This document shows, one piece after another, positions 10,997 through 22,680 of a stretch of DNA of 64,000 nucleotides (positions are counted from its first letter, which is position 1; each line of letters begins with the position of its first letter). Position numbers and translations under genes: made by a program. The notes beneath the pieces are model-generated. The model was not told the origin of the DNA. It was given only the letters and a program-made list of their open reading frames with translations, and searched no databases. This DNA comes from Calonectria ilicicola (taxonomy: Eukaryota; Ascomycota; Sordariomycetes; Hypocreales; Nectriaceae), in the NCBI GenBank assembly GCA_020809705.1, contig CP085835.1, forward strand, positions 4,092,001 to 4,156,000, given 5' to 3'.

Positions 10997-12794
10997 CTAA
11001 AGGTGCCTTTTTGTGAGTTCAACCCAAAGATCTGGCTTCATCAAGGCTTGAAACACCTTGATCGAACATTCCATTCCGGGTTCCAAAGACCACCCACTTG
11101 CTCCTTTTGTATCCATCTTGATATCAAACTCCCATAATAAATGAGAAATAATGATCCTGGCTTCGAATTGAGCAAGTGTTTGGCCAGGGCAGACTTTGGG
11201 GCCATAACTAAAAGGTCGAGATGCATTCAGCTGATCGTTGCGAAATTCTTGGCTGCACCCTTCCAGCCAGCGTTCTGGTTTGAAGGCATTAGGCTCATGA
11301 AAGCTCATCTGCGACCGTCCAGCTGCCCAGGTCGCAACGCTAACTGTGGTGCCTTCTGGGATATTACGGCCACCAATAACCGCGCCTCCATGTGGGACCA
11401 CGCGCTGCAGGTTAACAGCACCCGGAGGGAACAGACGAAGAGTTTCGTCAATACAGGCTCCTAAATACTGCAAATTCAACACCGTGTCTATGTCAATGTC
11501 GTCAGTACTCGAGAAACTGCTTCGAATCTCCTTGGTAAGAAGATTGTATGCATCAGGCGTGGAGCAGACGCAATAGATTAACGCAGTCAACGTAATTGAA
11601 GTCGTCTCGGAGCCAGCACTGACAAACAGGGCCATGTTGAGAAATATCTCGGTTGGATTTAATGACTTTGTTGGTCCTTTGTCTTTGACTACATTGGAGA
11701 TGAAATCATGACGAGTTGATGAATCCTTAGCTTCGAGGCCTGCGTGAAATATTAAAATCATGCGAACCTTTACTCGATTGTATGACATACGTCGCCGTGT
11801 GCTTTCCATTGACTTTTCCAAATGCAACTTTCTCCACCCTGAAAATTCTTTTGGTACCGCTCTGATCAATACTTTCCAAAGGAGCGTGTTGAGTCCTGCT
11901 ACTCTTCGAATAGCCTGATCCCAGGTAGCAGATATCATGACTTTGTTGATTGACTTTGCCCATTCGGTTTCAGACTTTTGGTCCAGACATCCAAAAGGAT
12001 CGGCAAAGCATAGGTCCCCAATGATATCAAATGTCACGTACGAAACTTTAATAAATTAGCGCACTACTACTTGTTCAAGTCAAGAAATAAAATACGTACA
12101 CCAGTCAGATAGATTCACTTTTTTGTTTTCAGACGCTAGTTCATGTAACGCATCAATCAGCTTTCGAGAATGGGTCAAAATAACCTTTTTTTGTCCAACC
12201 AAAGCTCCTTTTGACAGTAAAGGAGCGAGTACTCTTCGTTGTCGGGTGTGTTCCTTGCCTCTTGCCAGTCCGATTCCAACCGAGTTATTCATGGGAGACA
12301 CTATGCCAATGAAGATGGGACTCTTCTCCATATTCTCTCCTTTCTACTCTTATACAATCAGCACATAATTTATTCTTTGCAAGCTTTCACGTACCCGGAA
12401 TCCATAAATATTATCCCAAGCATCATTGCTTGTGTAACTAAGTTCGTCGGGAGATACTCTAACGACATCCCCTATAACCTGTTAGAACGCATGATCAAGG
12501 TTTATTACTCATATTACCAACCATATTTTGTGTGCAACTTGTGATGATATGTATGTTGTTTACCAAGTAGCAACATTAAGGCATCCGGTAGAGGTGACAC
12601 ACTGTTGAGCCATGGTCCTGGGAAAGATTTGAGGGGATGGAAAACGCTCCTGTATAGGATTTTGACAAAGGTATGAACTGCCAGCTAATGTTTTAATTTA
12701 GATTAATACTCAGATATTGAGAAACGGGTAATCTTACCAATAAAAGGACAGTTGCTCCCCCAGAAGTAAATGTAATGCTGGAAGTCAACAACAT
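10997..12794 (-). CDS. Cytochrome P450, isotrichodermin-hydroxylase-like
   Basis: Six exons, complement(join(10997..11739,11791..12045,12100..12343,12395..12471,12522..12684,12738..12794)), 512 residues. The N-terminal exon gives a membrane anchor, then HPLKSFPGPWLNS, the proline-rich hinge. Further blocks are KYGDVVRVSPDELSY, KEHTRQRRVLAPLLS in the C-helix, ALFVSAGSETTS in the I-helix, IDETLRLFPPG for ExxR, and FSYGPKVCPGQ as the haem loop. The 51-bp intron at 11740-11790 is a multiple of three without a stop, so an unspliced reading wrongly inserts 17 residues. The overall pattern is that of CYP65-type trichothecene and sesquiterpene hydroxylases. It is probably a second tailoring oxidase of the cluster, but the exact step is unknown. 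Confidence 0.85.
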
Positions 12795-13240
12795 TATGAA
12801 GATACTTGAGGCTTATCAAGAAGCTGGGATGACAGTACCAAAACTTCGATTCTATTAGATTTATTAATATATTATTTGATCCTGTTGGAATGGGTCGGAG
12901 GGTAATACATGGACGATCCTAATGAGCGGGAGTGCAAGAAACTTCCGAACCACGAAACTTTGAGTTCTACGGGAAACAGAAAACCTCCGAGACTAAGGAG
13001 ATTGCGGGTCTATCCGGAAGTATAATTTGGCACAGTTAAAGTTACAAAACCAGCAGCTGCTGATTCGTAATCTTCATCGTTCATGTTTGCTTTTCACTTG
13101 CGATAAGTGCCGAGGTGTAACGTTGATGCAAACGAGTGAACGCGTAACATCGATAATGTATTCGCCCGTATCCGAGCTCGGCGCCCTACTGGTATCTCGG
13201 GCCACGATGAATGCAACCATTTTATTGAAATCCGAGGTTC
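12795..13240 (-). promoter_or_regulatory. Upstream region of the second P450
   Basis: TCCGA/TCGGA half-sites at 12895-12899, 12944-12948, 12986-12990, 13171-13175 and 13231-13235. This is the same word that crowds the other cluster promoters. No palindromic pair is seen here. Confidence 0.4.
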
Positions 13241-16200
13241 CAACAGAGATGTTGATGATGTGACTGATAAGGAATACAGTATTTTATACACAGCCATCAT
13301 TGTAGGGTGACCAAATTGAAAGAGTTATGAGTGATGATGGTTTTTTTACGCGTACAATTATTTTTTGCAGGGTGTATGGTCCCATCCTTGTCCAGTATTG
13401 CCATGTTTGTACCCCCAAATCCTCTGATCCTCGCGGTATCATTCAGTCAAGCAAAAACGAATCTACTTATTTCACTCCCCAACGAAACTCTCCACGATTG
13501 GTCCTCACTTTGTTACATTGTGGCTATCGCAGGTCTTGATATCTGACCCTGGATGCAAAAAGCCCTTGCACAACAATACACAGATTTCCAACCTAAGGAG
13601 ATGACAGGAGCGTCAATTAAATGAGCATTTAGTATCCAAGATGCACGCCACTAGCGCTAAAGTGCGACAAAGATACAAACCCCTGTATCTGTTTGATTCT
13701 GTGATAAGCTGATAACCGGCTCTTTACGGATCATCGGATCATGCGCAAGCTCCGACAGCTGCCACGTGCTTCAGTAAATGCTGCAATGGCAGCTATTGCG
13801 AAATCGTACCATGATCAATAGCACAGCCGCTATAGATTCGGCCCGCAACATAAACTTCCGGTTTAGTTTGCCGGTTCGGGTCGGGGCGCAGCCAGGTCAA
13901 CAAGCAGGCGACCTGTCAGTTTATGTCAATGCATTCATGACTAGCTTCTACTGAAGTGACGCGTTCAAATACTAATTGTCAGGGTTGACTTTTACAATGG
14001 AAACAAAAGAGGCTTGGTTACGTGACGTGAATGCGAAAGTTTCGGCCGACATAATAATGGTGGGTGCGCCTTGAAGATTAGGACAGCACAGTGTACTCTA
14101 GTAGGAGGCGACCAGCGACCGAGAGTGGTTCGAACGACGTTCTAGAGTCTTTTGTCAAATGGGATACGGCCTATGATTGAACTACGCATTAGCGGAGTGT
14201 TCACTACACTCTCGCTTGGCGCAACGGTTATCCGACATCTTCTTCTGGGATGAATAAGGCGGCCAAGGGGTTTCTAATCAAATCGATAGGCTTGGGGTAT
14301 AGTTGCGTGCGATAAACATTCTGCGTAGCGAAGTGCTCGCAATGGAGAGCGGGGGTTTGCCATTCCGCTCTATAATCAGGTTGGTGGCGTTGGGTGTACC
14401 CAATGGCAATGATCTACACGACTCAGAATGCCTCGGTAAAAGCGGGCAGCTGACTGTGCTGATCGCTAAGTGGTCCGGGGAACTTGCGCAACGATTTGAG
14501 TGGTGTGTTGGGAGAAACTTAGGCAAGGATGTTGTTGATGTCAAGAATGAAAGAGGTTAGGCTGGTCTTGGTGTGCATGCTATGCCGTATTAGTCTTTAT
14601 ATCTAATGTTTTTCTACATAATCATGTCTACTAGATTTTATAGCTAAGCATCTCATTGTAATCTTACTAGAGCTTCCTTATTGAAATTTCGTATTTTTAT
14701 TATACCAACTTCGGCTAGCATCGAGATCTTGGACACTAAAGTTACTAGTGTTGATGCTCGCGAGTATCTCGATTACAGGGATCCTGGAGGAGCGGTATTT
14801 ATGGGACGAGTGGATCCCCACCCTGGAGTCCAAGCCCTGCCGCCAGAGAGGGTGCCGTACCCTGAAAATTTGATATTCAAAGTACTCTTTGAATGGCTGT
14901 ACCAGTGATACTTGTCCCGATTAATGACCAAAGCCATAGCCGGCTGATCGGCTGAAGTTACACTCACCTTTGATTTTCATTACGTCAGGGGAAAGTTTCA
15001 TAAGGCCCAATAGAAGAAGAAGCAAGTTTTAGTTATCCGCCGATTATGCTGACCATTCACAAATCTCGTATTCCAAAGACCGATGCCAAGAGACGGCACG
15101 TACTCCCGTCGCAATCATTCAAGAGTTGTGTCGTATGTGTGGGGTTGCTTTAGCTGCCGATACCCAAATAGCGTCAAGAAACTCTATTTACAAACCCTCA
15201 CATTTCGGCAGGCAGCTGAAACGGTGAGGGGCCAGCTCTTTGGCTACCAGTTCTGCTCTGTCCATCTCGGCAGATGTAATGCGTTGATAACGCTGGCCAA
15301 AACCGTGCAGGACGCCATCCATCAATCAATCAACGACCAGTCAATTGTTTCGGTAGGCAGCGGTCGGATTTAGGAGTATTTGCTCCGAAGGGATGTCGAA
15401 TCTTTTGACTTCTTGGGATAACCTATGAAGCTAGCATAAACCAATTAGAGATACCAAGTCTACCATGTTTCAATGTATTGCCGCAGCCCTTGTCTAGACT
15501 TATCATCAGGAGCATTGTAATCAATGATACGGTCGTTGCCGATAGACTTGGCCTTTTCTACCCATCTCGGCCCGAGTAAAGTCCTAATCTTTAGCGTAGC
15601 ATCATGCAATGTTTTATCTCCTCTCCTTGGCCTAGCTGGCTCAGGTGCACCTTCTCATCAGCCCGCACATTTCTTCTATTTCTGAGGCTAGATTGAAATG
15701 ATATAGCATCAAACAGTTCCATGATCCACGGATACCATTCATGACCCTGGGGAAGGAACCATGCGCATTTTCAAAGGCATAAACCCACACTGAGGGTCAG
15801 TAATCAGATTTTAGGTTTTGCACCGAGAGTGAGTGCCACCTTCCAAATCAAGGAACCTAAGGTTTCGCATCGTTCCCGCGTTCCGTCCCGGCCGGATACA
15901 ACCCGGGGGTGGAGATGTGTGTGGGTATGGCCACATGTAAAACATAAATGGCCTGATAATATTAACACGAATTTGACATACTTTTTAATGCCTAAACGAG
16001 CTCCGTAGTAGAGAAATATTATAACAACGATTTTGCTCGTTCACGTCTGAGCATCGGCTAAACCTGTGAATTTCTGGTACTTTTGTGAACTATTATGCGG
16101 TTTTGAGCGTGACTGACGCATTGCTTCAACTAGGACCTTGAATACTGAATGCAAAAGTCCAAAGAAAAACCCACAAAAAGTTGGCAACATTACACTGCAG

Positions 16201-16340
16201 AGTCCTACAGCTTGGCAATTAGTAGACTCGCATCAAGTGCAGGTATGTGAACCACGACTATTGGAACAAGAACCAAACCCATTTGCATGTTCCTTTTGTC
16301 TAGCAGATGTTGACTCTGCTGTCTCGTGACAGTACTTCAA
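13241..16340. other. Spacer without a supported gene
   Basis: Only short frames are present. A minus-strand reading at about 13090-13270 (HINISVGTSDFNKMVAFIVARD) faintly recalls the first strand of glyoxalase/bleomycin-resistance proteins, but it is interrupted on both sides. Nothing here resembles a short-chain dehydrogenase, transporter or further P450, so I cannot extend the terpenoid cluster into this 3 kb. Confidence 0.45.
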
Positions 16341-17594
16341 ATGGATACAACATCGGAACTGGAACAAACTTCAGCGTTGAGACAGCCTGTAAAGCGCTCT
16401 GCTTGTGAAAGGTGTCGCCGCCAAAAGTTGCGGTGTATTCGTCGTCTAGTATCTTCCACAGATAAATGCATTCGATGCGAACGCTCCAACGCACATTGTG
16501 TCACGGGTTTCTCGAAGCCACCAGGCCGTCCCTCAACCCGAGGGCTTGCCTCAAAACAACAAATAAGCGAATTTCAGCCTTGCTCCGCCCCTTCAGACTC
16601 TTCTCTCTCATCACTCTCGGTGGCCAGCGAAGCATCCGTACAATTATCGGAAAACGCGGAATATGTATCTTCAAGGCCAGAAAGCAGTGATTTTCATTAT
16701 CCTCAATCCTGGGGGAGTACTGATGAGTTTTCTGCACTACCCAGTCTGATAGACTATCCCGGCGAGGATGACCAACTATGGTTTTATGATATGGAAACAC
16801 CAGGCGAGCTCACTAACATGTGGGAACAAGAGGAGTTTCAGAACAATTTAATCACTAACAAAATGGATGTTGGTAAATCATCCGACTCCGATGAAGAAAT
16901 ACTGGTTTTAAGGCTCCAGCGCGACCTTTCAGAGCAGCTACTAGCGCTGAAGTCAACAACTCTGGATGCAAACAAGGTTATGCATATGAAAATCATCAGA
17001 AACGGGGATAGCAATCGCAGCGAATTACAGGACCCTGGAGCTGAATCCGAGCCGAATCCTCTGATCAAAATCTCGCAGTCTTCTGCTTGTTTCGCAAGAC
17101 TACTTGAGTTGGCCATTGCGCGAAATCACGAAAACATTAATGATCTCCCCCACTCACAAACTTGCAGCTTCAAAAGCCAATATGGAATTTGCATACTCTC
17201 ATGCTATACCCTGGTCATTTTGATATACGATTCAATTTTATCACAAGTCCTCGAGCAAACATCTGAAACGTCTTCAGCTAACCTAAACTTGTTGCCTACA
17301 ACTAGACTATATCTCGGTGGGCTCGAAGCTCCATGTTCGGCACAACTGGCCGGTAAGATGCTAACTTGTTTTATCGAGCATCATCTTCGGTTAATTGAGT
17401 CTTCGATGGGGCTTCCTGATCACTTTTGTGTTACGCGGATGGTAGATGGAAAGCCTGAAGCAAAGGGTTTATTTGATGAGAAATATGATGAAGAGCTTCT
17501 TCGAGCTACTATGCAGTTTGGAACCGGATTAAACGGACATGGAGGTCTATTAAAGATTATTCACTCTCTTAAAGATAAAATGCAACAAATATAG
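16341..17594 (+). CDS. Zn2Cys6 transcription factor, AflR-like layout
   Basis: Single exon, 417 residues from ATG 16341, preceding the zinc cluster. Residues about 20-55 carry CX2CX6CX10CX2CX6C (ACERCRRQKLRC, then DKCIRCERSNAHC), the fungal binuclear zinc cluster that binds CGG-type triplets. A Ser-rich linker follows. The C-terminal part (FARLLELAIARN, then CSFKSQYGICILSCYTLVILIYDSIL and LAGKMLTCFIEHHLRLIE) resembles the regulatory region of AflR-type secondary-metabolism regulators. It is a nuclear protein by inference. It is the nearest regulator to the terpenoid cluster, 3.5 kb away, and may act on its TCCGA-rich promoters, although a link to the neighbouring pectinase cannot be excluded. 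Confidence 0.85.
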   Translation: MDTTSELEQTSALRQPVKRSACERCRRQKLRCIRRLVSSTDKCIRCERSNAHCVTGFSKPPGRPSTRGLASKQQISEFQPCSAPSDSSLSSLSVASEASVQLSENAEYVSSRPESSDFHYPQSWGSTDEFSALPSLIDYPGEDDQLWFYDMETPGELTNMWEQEEFQNNLITNKMDVGKSSDSDEEILVLRLQRDLSEQLLALKSTTLDANKVMHMKIIRNGDSNRSELQDPGAESEPNPLIKISQSSACFARLLELAIARNHENINDLPHSQTCSFKSQYGICILSCYTLVILIYDSILSQVLEQTSETSSANLNLLPTTRLYLGGLEAPCSAQLAGKMLTCFIEHHLRLIESSMGLPDHFCVTRMVDGKPEAKGLFDEKYDEELLRATMQFGTGLNGHGGLLKIIHSLKDKMQQI

Positions 17595-18306
17595 ACTCCT
17601 CGGTGTGGACGATAAGTATAAGAATTGCTCAAAATGTAGTAGTGAGAATTCCCTAGTCATTATTGACCCGAGTGCCAGCTTTCTATTTATAAGATTATCT
17701 TTTGTCATTGGGAAGGGTTGTGCGAGGAATGTTATGGTGATGGTTTGGATCGCGCTTAGCCCAGTCGGGAAGCCGCTCTTATACCTGTTCTCGATAGGGT
17801 TCACAGCAAAGGCTCATCAAGGTCATTGAAAACCTTCACCTCAAGCTTTTAAGATACATATATCATACGGCAGAAAGGGTACAGGCTGCCACTTTGCCAT
17901 CGCATTTAGCAGGCAAAATAATCAGAGTGCTCTCTAACCTAGGTCGAGCCACCTCTCATAGGGGATATCCAACCAAAACACATAATAGTAATAGTATTAT
18001 CTACTATTGGGTATGTTAAAACCTTTATGGCTACATATCCCTATAAATTGGAATACGATGGTGCATCGGCCGTATTTATGGGCAGGGATGGGCTGCTCAC
18101 TCTACTGGCCGAGGGGTTTACCGAATATTCCATCTTGGGCCAGTTTATTTGAAACAAACTGTTTAATCGAACCACACACCGCAACATCCAAGAACACTCA
18201 TACAAACACGAAATTGGGACGAGAGATTTACAGGGTCTGGTAATTAGTCCAGTCTTGCAGCTAATCGGAGGCATGATATGACAAGACTTAAAGTGCTCTA
18301 CTCGCC
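17595..18306. other. Intergenic region with a dispersed repeat
   Basis: Between the regulator and the minus-strand pectinase. It contains the repeat copy at 17772-17986. A short plus-strand reading at about 18020-18150 (EYDGASAVFMGRDGLLTLLAEGF) looks protein-like but ends at a stop and is not recognised. Confidence 0.4.
17772..17986 (+). repeat. Dispersed repeat, copy 1
   Basis: This matches the reverse complement of 30838-31056 along its whole length, roughly three quarters identical by eye. Long shared words include TATATCATAC, CAGAAAGGGTACA and CCTCTCATAGGGGATATCC. Both copies read the peptide YHTAERV in one frame, so the unit may derive from a coding sequence. Family unknown. Confidence 0.75.
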
Positions 18307-19803
18307 TCAACACCCCCCTGTTGAGCTACCTCCCTCACAAGCTTTCCCAGTGCACTCGAACCCGTTTTCGCCCTCAACATTGCCACATAGATACTGATAG
18401 GCCTTTGTTCCGTTGCTAAGCATAAGGTCAATATCAAACAGGGAAATGTTCGTGCATGGAGCCACGGCGCTGCATTGAAAACTTGCCACTCGCGTTGAGC
18501 TGGTAGTGCCCTCCAATCCATCCACCTCAAGGTTTCGGATCTGGAATTCCGAGTTAGTACAGTTACCATTTCCCGGCGCACCACTGAAGCGGGTGCATTG
18601 GGATATGGTAAAAGGTGTGCCTCGCATATTTGTTGCTTTGAGATTCTTGGTAGAGATGCCAGATGCATCTAATCAAGAGCTCCTGTTAGCCGCGAAAAGA
18701 AGCGCTTCTAAGACCAACTTACAGCCCAAACCTCCTCCACCCCCATTCGGAGGATACCCGTTCTGGTCGGCAGTCCAAGTCTTGACGTAGAGAGCGTGCA
18801 AGGTTTTTTCAAATGTAATATTCTCAATGAGTACATTCTCAACAGTCTCGTACTGTTTGTAAAATTGCCCCAGGCTTCCAAGTGCAATCCCTAAGCCGTT
18901 GTATAGCTTGCTATTAGTGATGGTGATCTCGGTACTGTTTCCTTTCAGAGCTATGCTGTCATCTCCGTTGTACACTGTCCAGTTGTCGAATTTTATACAC
19001 GAAGATTGAATAGTATCAGCTCCATCGGTATTGGCTGCATAAGAAATTGTTAGAATCGACATGTTCATTTTACTATTGAGGGATTTTCTCACAACTCTGG
19101 CGTCGGTTTCCTGTGTTGTTGATAAAGATGTCATTAAATTCCACATTGTGAGAGTTGATGATTGACATGGTCCTCAAATATCATAAGCAACAGTCAAAAG
19201 CCAGCGTTTCGTTATACTTACCACATTTGACTCCTCAAGAAACTGAGACCCTTCACAATAGAATTCTTTAAGCCATTAAAGGTGATGGCATGGGGTCTTC
19301 CCGGGTAGTTTGAAGTGTTTTCTTGCTGGGAAATCCACTCGTACCAGTAGTCGCCATTTCCATCAAATGTTCCACTCCCGTGTCCATCAATAATAAGGTT
19401 ACGTCCTCCTAGAACAAACGCAGTCGAATGGTTCTGGAAGCCAATTTCGATAGAATTATTCAGCCAGTACTGTAAATCGGTACTCCACTGATCATGAGCG
19501 CGTTAGTGACATGGTGAATTTCAAATTATGAATCTATCTTCGTACAAGTAGATACCCTTGAATGTCAATGTGAACATCATCCAGATTAGTGATGTTTAAG
19601 ACCGAGTTCACATAGTACGTGGTGGGTTTGAATAAAACGTTCCCACCCCTGTTGCATTGCTTAAACGCGTGCCTGATGGCTGGAGCATCATCTGTTTGAT
19701 TGGTGCCACTAGCTTCTACAACACAAGTTTTTCGGTAATTCGTGCCGTGTGCACATGAAAAAAGGCACGAAAAGAATATGAGCCAATTCATGTTAAAATG
19801 CAT
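18307..19803 (-). CDS. Secreted GH28 exo-polygalacturonase/rhamnogalacturonase
   Basis: Five exons, complement(join(18307..18668,18723..19034,19096..19172,19222..19487,19546..19803)), 424 residues. The signal peptide is about 21 residues (WLIFFSCLFSCAHG), so it acts outside the cell on pectin. GH28 blocks, in order, are TDDAPAIRHAF, FDGNGDYWYEW, RPHAITF, SQMWTMSI, NTDGADT (catalytic Asp), NGDDSIALKGNS (Asp pair) and YVKTW (substrate-binding Lys). The Gly-His-Gly motif that carries a His in endo-polygalacturonases reads NGLGIALGSLG here. From memory, an exo-acting GH28 subgroup shares this change, so the enzyme need not be inactive. Several N-glycosylation sequons are present. The third intron starts GTTGTG, a weaker donor. 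Confidence 0.87.
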
Positions 19804-20689
19804 TGCGTCAATACTCACAATCTCAGAGGGTTTGGGTATACTTTCAGCACCTCCAAGGTCGTCTCAAGCGATAAATATTTTCGGTTGATGAAGCATCGGG
19901 TGTAATTGTGCCGAAGTCAGAATATTTTGCACGAATCGGGGCCAATGGAAATTTCTTCGCTTTAACCGGCTCGGCCCAATGCGGAACGTAGTGAAATAGA
20001 CTGATCAAGACATCATCGCGCGGGGTATGAACTATTACAGCTCATCTTAACATGAGTTAATCCTTAACCCTAATCAGGGCCAATAGGGTTAGATGTTCAA
20101 GTTCGTTTTCGCCACAAATAACACCGAGCATAATTGAGTGCATCAGCGCTAAGTGGCGAATTTTCTACATGGCATCTTTTTTTATTAGTTAGTTTATACC
20201 GGGAATATTTTAAAACTTGGTAAGTCAATTAAGAAGTCAATTTACTTAAGTGAGTGTGGAAATTCAAAGGCAAATATTAATCAACACAAAACTGTTAATG
20301 AACGCCGACTTGAAACCTCCTACCCGTGAACAATTTAAGCCTCCTTCGTCGTTGCCCCCAAATCTTTTCCCGACCAGATGCAGCCGTAACATCCGCTTTT
20401 CAGTCTCTCATCTCATGCTGGCTGTTTCATCGGGAGGTCTGCTTTTCTAACGAATGGCTTGGAGCATATTGTCAACATGCTGCCTTGCAATGTGAATTTT
20501 GGGTGCGTCTCACATTCGGGGTTTGCAATGTTGGAAGAGGCTTCCGCCGGCCGCTTTGCATGTGGTGGCAGAGTTGCTTCTTCTTCCGCACCGGCTCGCC
20601 CTTGCTCCATGCCCAAGGATCTCATGTTTAGATTCCTTGAATACTTTCTGTCACCGTGGAAAAGCAACGCTCTATCGTTGGCTCTGTGA
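19804..20689. other. Pectinase promoter and unassigned DNA
   Basis: The first 400 bases upstream of the pectinase are probably promoter. From 20250 several frames on both strands stay open for 60-100 codons without recognisable domains. Part of this may belong to the dispersed repeat that begins about 20690. Confidence 0.35.
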
Positions 20690-21008
20690 AAACCTTCATC
20701 GTCACATGCCTCATCCAGCCGCGCAAAGTCCTTCCAAGTGAGTTGCGCTGCCGAGGCCAGCTGTGTATGTTGCCTTGGATGGCGAAATATTCCGGAAGCT
20801 TACCATCCCAGGAAGCTTTGTGAGAGCTGTGGTAAAGGCTGATGACTCTTTTTCCCAAGGTTGCGCAACGCACAAGCTTCTGTTGTGTTGGAACCTTTTG
20901 GTGTTCTGGTTACGTGTATGAATTATCTTCAATTGTCCGGTCATCTCCTAAGGTTAGGGTACTTTGACCTTGTAGTGCACTTGCATCAATAAATAAAAAA
21001 AAAACTCG
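20690..21008 (+). repeat. Dispersed retroposon-like repeat, copy 1
   Basis: This matches 36720-37020 and, more weakly, 22435-22680. All three copies end in the same string, a run of A followed by ACTCG, and their flanks differ beyond it, so this is a shared 3' boundary. This copy keeps its Cs and Gs where the copy at 36.7 kb has T and A, so it is the least mutated. Shared words include TGATGACTCTTTTTCCCAAG and TTTGACCTTGTAGT. Confidence 0.7.
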
Positions 21009-21231
21009 ATACTTTCTGTCACTAAGGTTATTCTGTCGACTACATTGCTCCGGGTCTGGACTCGGATGTTGCGACTGCTGTTGAAATCCCCCCGTCGTTG
21101 ACTCCACCGGCGACGCTAACCTTTCGGCTGAACTCTCTGAGTAATGGTTAGTCGCTCCCCTCAAACCGACCGTTGGTATAGGGAACATCACCAGTCCTTG
21201 GAGCTTCTCCGGTCCCTCTATGGCCTTCTTC
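21009..21231. other. No gene seen
   Basis: Short interval between the repeat boundary and the end of a broken minus-strand reading frame. Nothing is supported here. Confidence 0.4.
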
Positions 21232-22059
21232 CTAACTTAACCGGCGCCATAAATAATCCTTGACAGACTCATAATGTCGGATCAGGCTCTGTTGGAAATT
21301 TGGAAAATTGAGAGCTTGAATATTGTCTGTTGCAACCCAAGAAGCCTCACTGGCTTCTGGAAACTTGCCATCGCTGAGGTCCTTGAAGTATAGAACAGGA
21401 AACTGTCGCTTGTTGGCACAGTCCCCACCACGTTCGTACTTTGATTCTCACTTGAACGCCTTTGTAGAGTTATCATAGCAGAGGCCTTCTGGGATTTTAT
21501 TTGTTAATACGCATGTCCCCAGGGTTCCAGAGATTCCAACTTTGTCGAGATTATCGAATGACAGGACGAGAACTGGCATCCGCGCGTTTACAATACTCCA
21601 ATAGGCTTCGTAAACTTCTCCAGGTGTAGGGTCAATCTCAGGTTTTGGTCTTCGATAGTTTCTGGTTGATGGTGACTTTGGGCCTAACTTGTCGCCTATT
21701 CTCGGATAAATGTCCCAGTTGATCTCGTCGTCAAGTTTGTTGTTCTCTGTATTTACGTTCGCCATCATATTTGTACCATCCCTTGTATTTGTGTTATCCG
21801 CTGTACTTGAATCTTTGCCGCCACGTTTGGTAGTAATTGCTTCTGAGTACCTTCTGTTATTTTCACGGGCCAAAAAGTTCGTGCATCCCAGTACTCTAAT
21901 GCCTGAGAGTCGAATTGTATCCCCGCCATCTTTGTTGAGTGTTTGGGGAAGTGATTCGTGGACGTTTAGAGGACGGAGACGAGTCTTGTTCGTTAACATA
22001 TCTGCGCTTGCTCTTTTTAATATTAGTGATGAGACATCTCGCTTAATTGATAAAAGCAT
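21232..22059 (-). pseudogene. Hypothetical protein with one in-frame TGA
   Basis: From ATG 22059 the frame runs 203 codons to TGA 21448-21450, then stays open for 71 further codons to TAG 21232-21234. The text after the stop (YFKDLSDGKFPEASEASWVA) looks like normal protein, and the stop would be CGA (Arg) before a C-to-T change. A short upstream exon ending near 22075 at a GTAAGC donor is possible, since part of the first 20 codons may be intron. The family is not recognised, and no signal peptide or membrane segment is evident. Confidence 0.4.
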
Positions 22060-22434
22060 CGCTTACAACCTTTTTCGTGTCCCTGGATTGAGTATATTCT
22101 CCGATACTGTCGTCTTCCGAATCCTCAATTTCAATCGGGTAGCACAAACACTAACAAAGGCTCAGGGACCAAGTCGGCTAGACAGACAAAGCGTATGCGC
22201 AAAAACCAAAAGCAGTGAAAGAAAGCACCAGATATTTCCCGACAGAAGCATAAAGCAAATTACTATATAAAGGCCCATGGAGCCTTGATCTAGGAAGGCG
22301 GGTCAAGTGCTCCATAAGAACCACTGATTGCTATGTTCCATTTGAACCAGTTCTCTGGCTGCTGTTGCAAAGCCTACATAGGCTTCTCTCCTACTTCAGT
22401 GACAGCAAAGGTACCGTCTACCACTAGTTGTGTC

Positions 22435-22680
22435 AAAAACCTTATGGCTACATGTCCCACACGGCCACGCAAAGTTGCTTTTAGACCCCTTTAAGTATTT
22501 GCAATAAGACCATAAAAGATTTTACAGTTGGTAAGTTTACATTGGATTTACCTCTTTATATTCTAGTTATAAGTCCAACCATGTACCATCACACATGAAA
22601 TCTATTCTATTGTCTAGTTATTTTCCAAGGCTAGGATGCTAAGGCCTTGTAGTGCAGCTGCATTAATAAAAAAAACTCGA
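22435..22680 (+). repeat. Dispersed retroposon-like repeat, copy 3 (diverged)
   Basis: It ends in CATTAATAAAAAAAACTCGA, almost identical to the ends at 21008 and 37020, preceded by GGCCTTGTAGTGCA. The internal part has drifted or lost segments: it shares ACCTT...CACATG and CCACGCAAAGT with copy 1, but lacks the middle. Confidence 0.55.

Noticed and set aside
12239..12544. 101-codon plus-strand frame
   Set aside because: It overlaps three exons and two introns of the minus-strand P450, which has matching splice sites and motifs.
21710..22270. 186-codon plus-strand frame
   Set aside because: It is the shadow of the minus-strand hypothetical gene. Its Ser/Leu/Val-rich composition is typical of an antisense frame.
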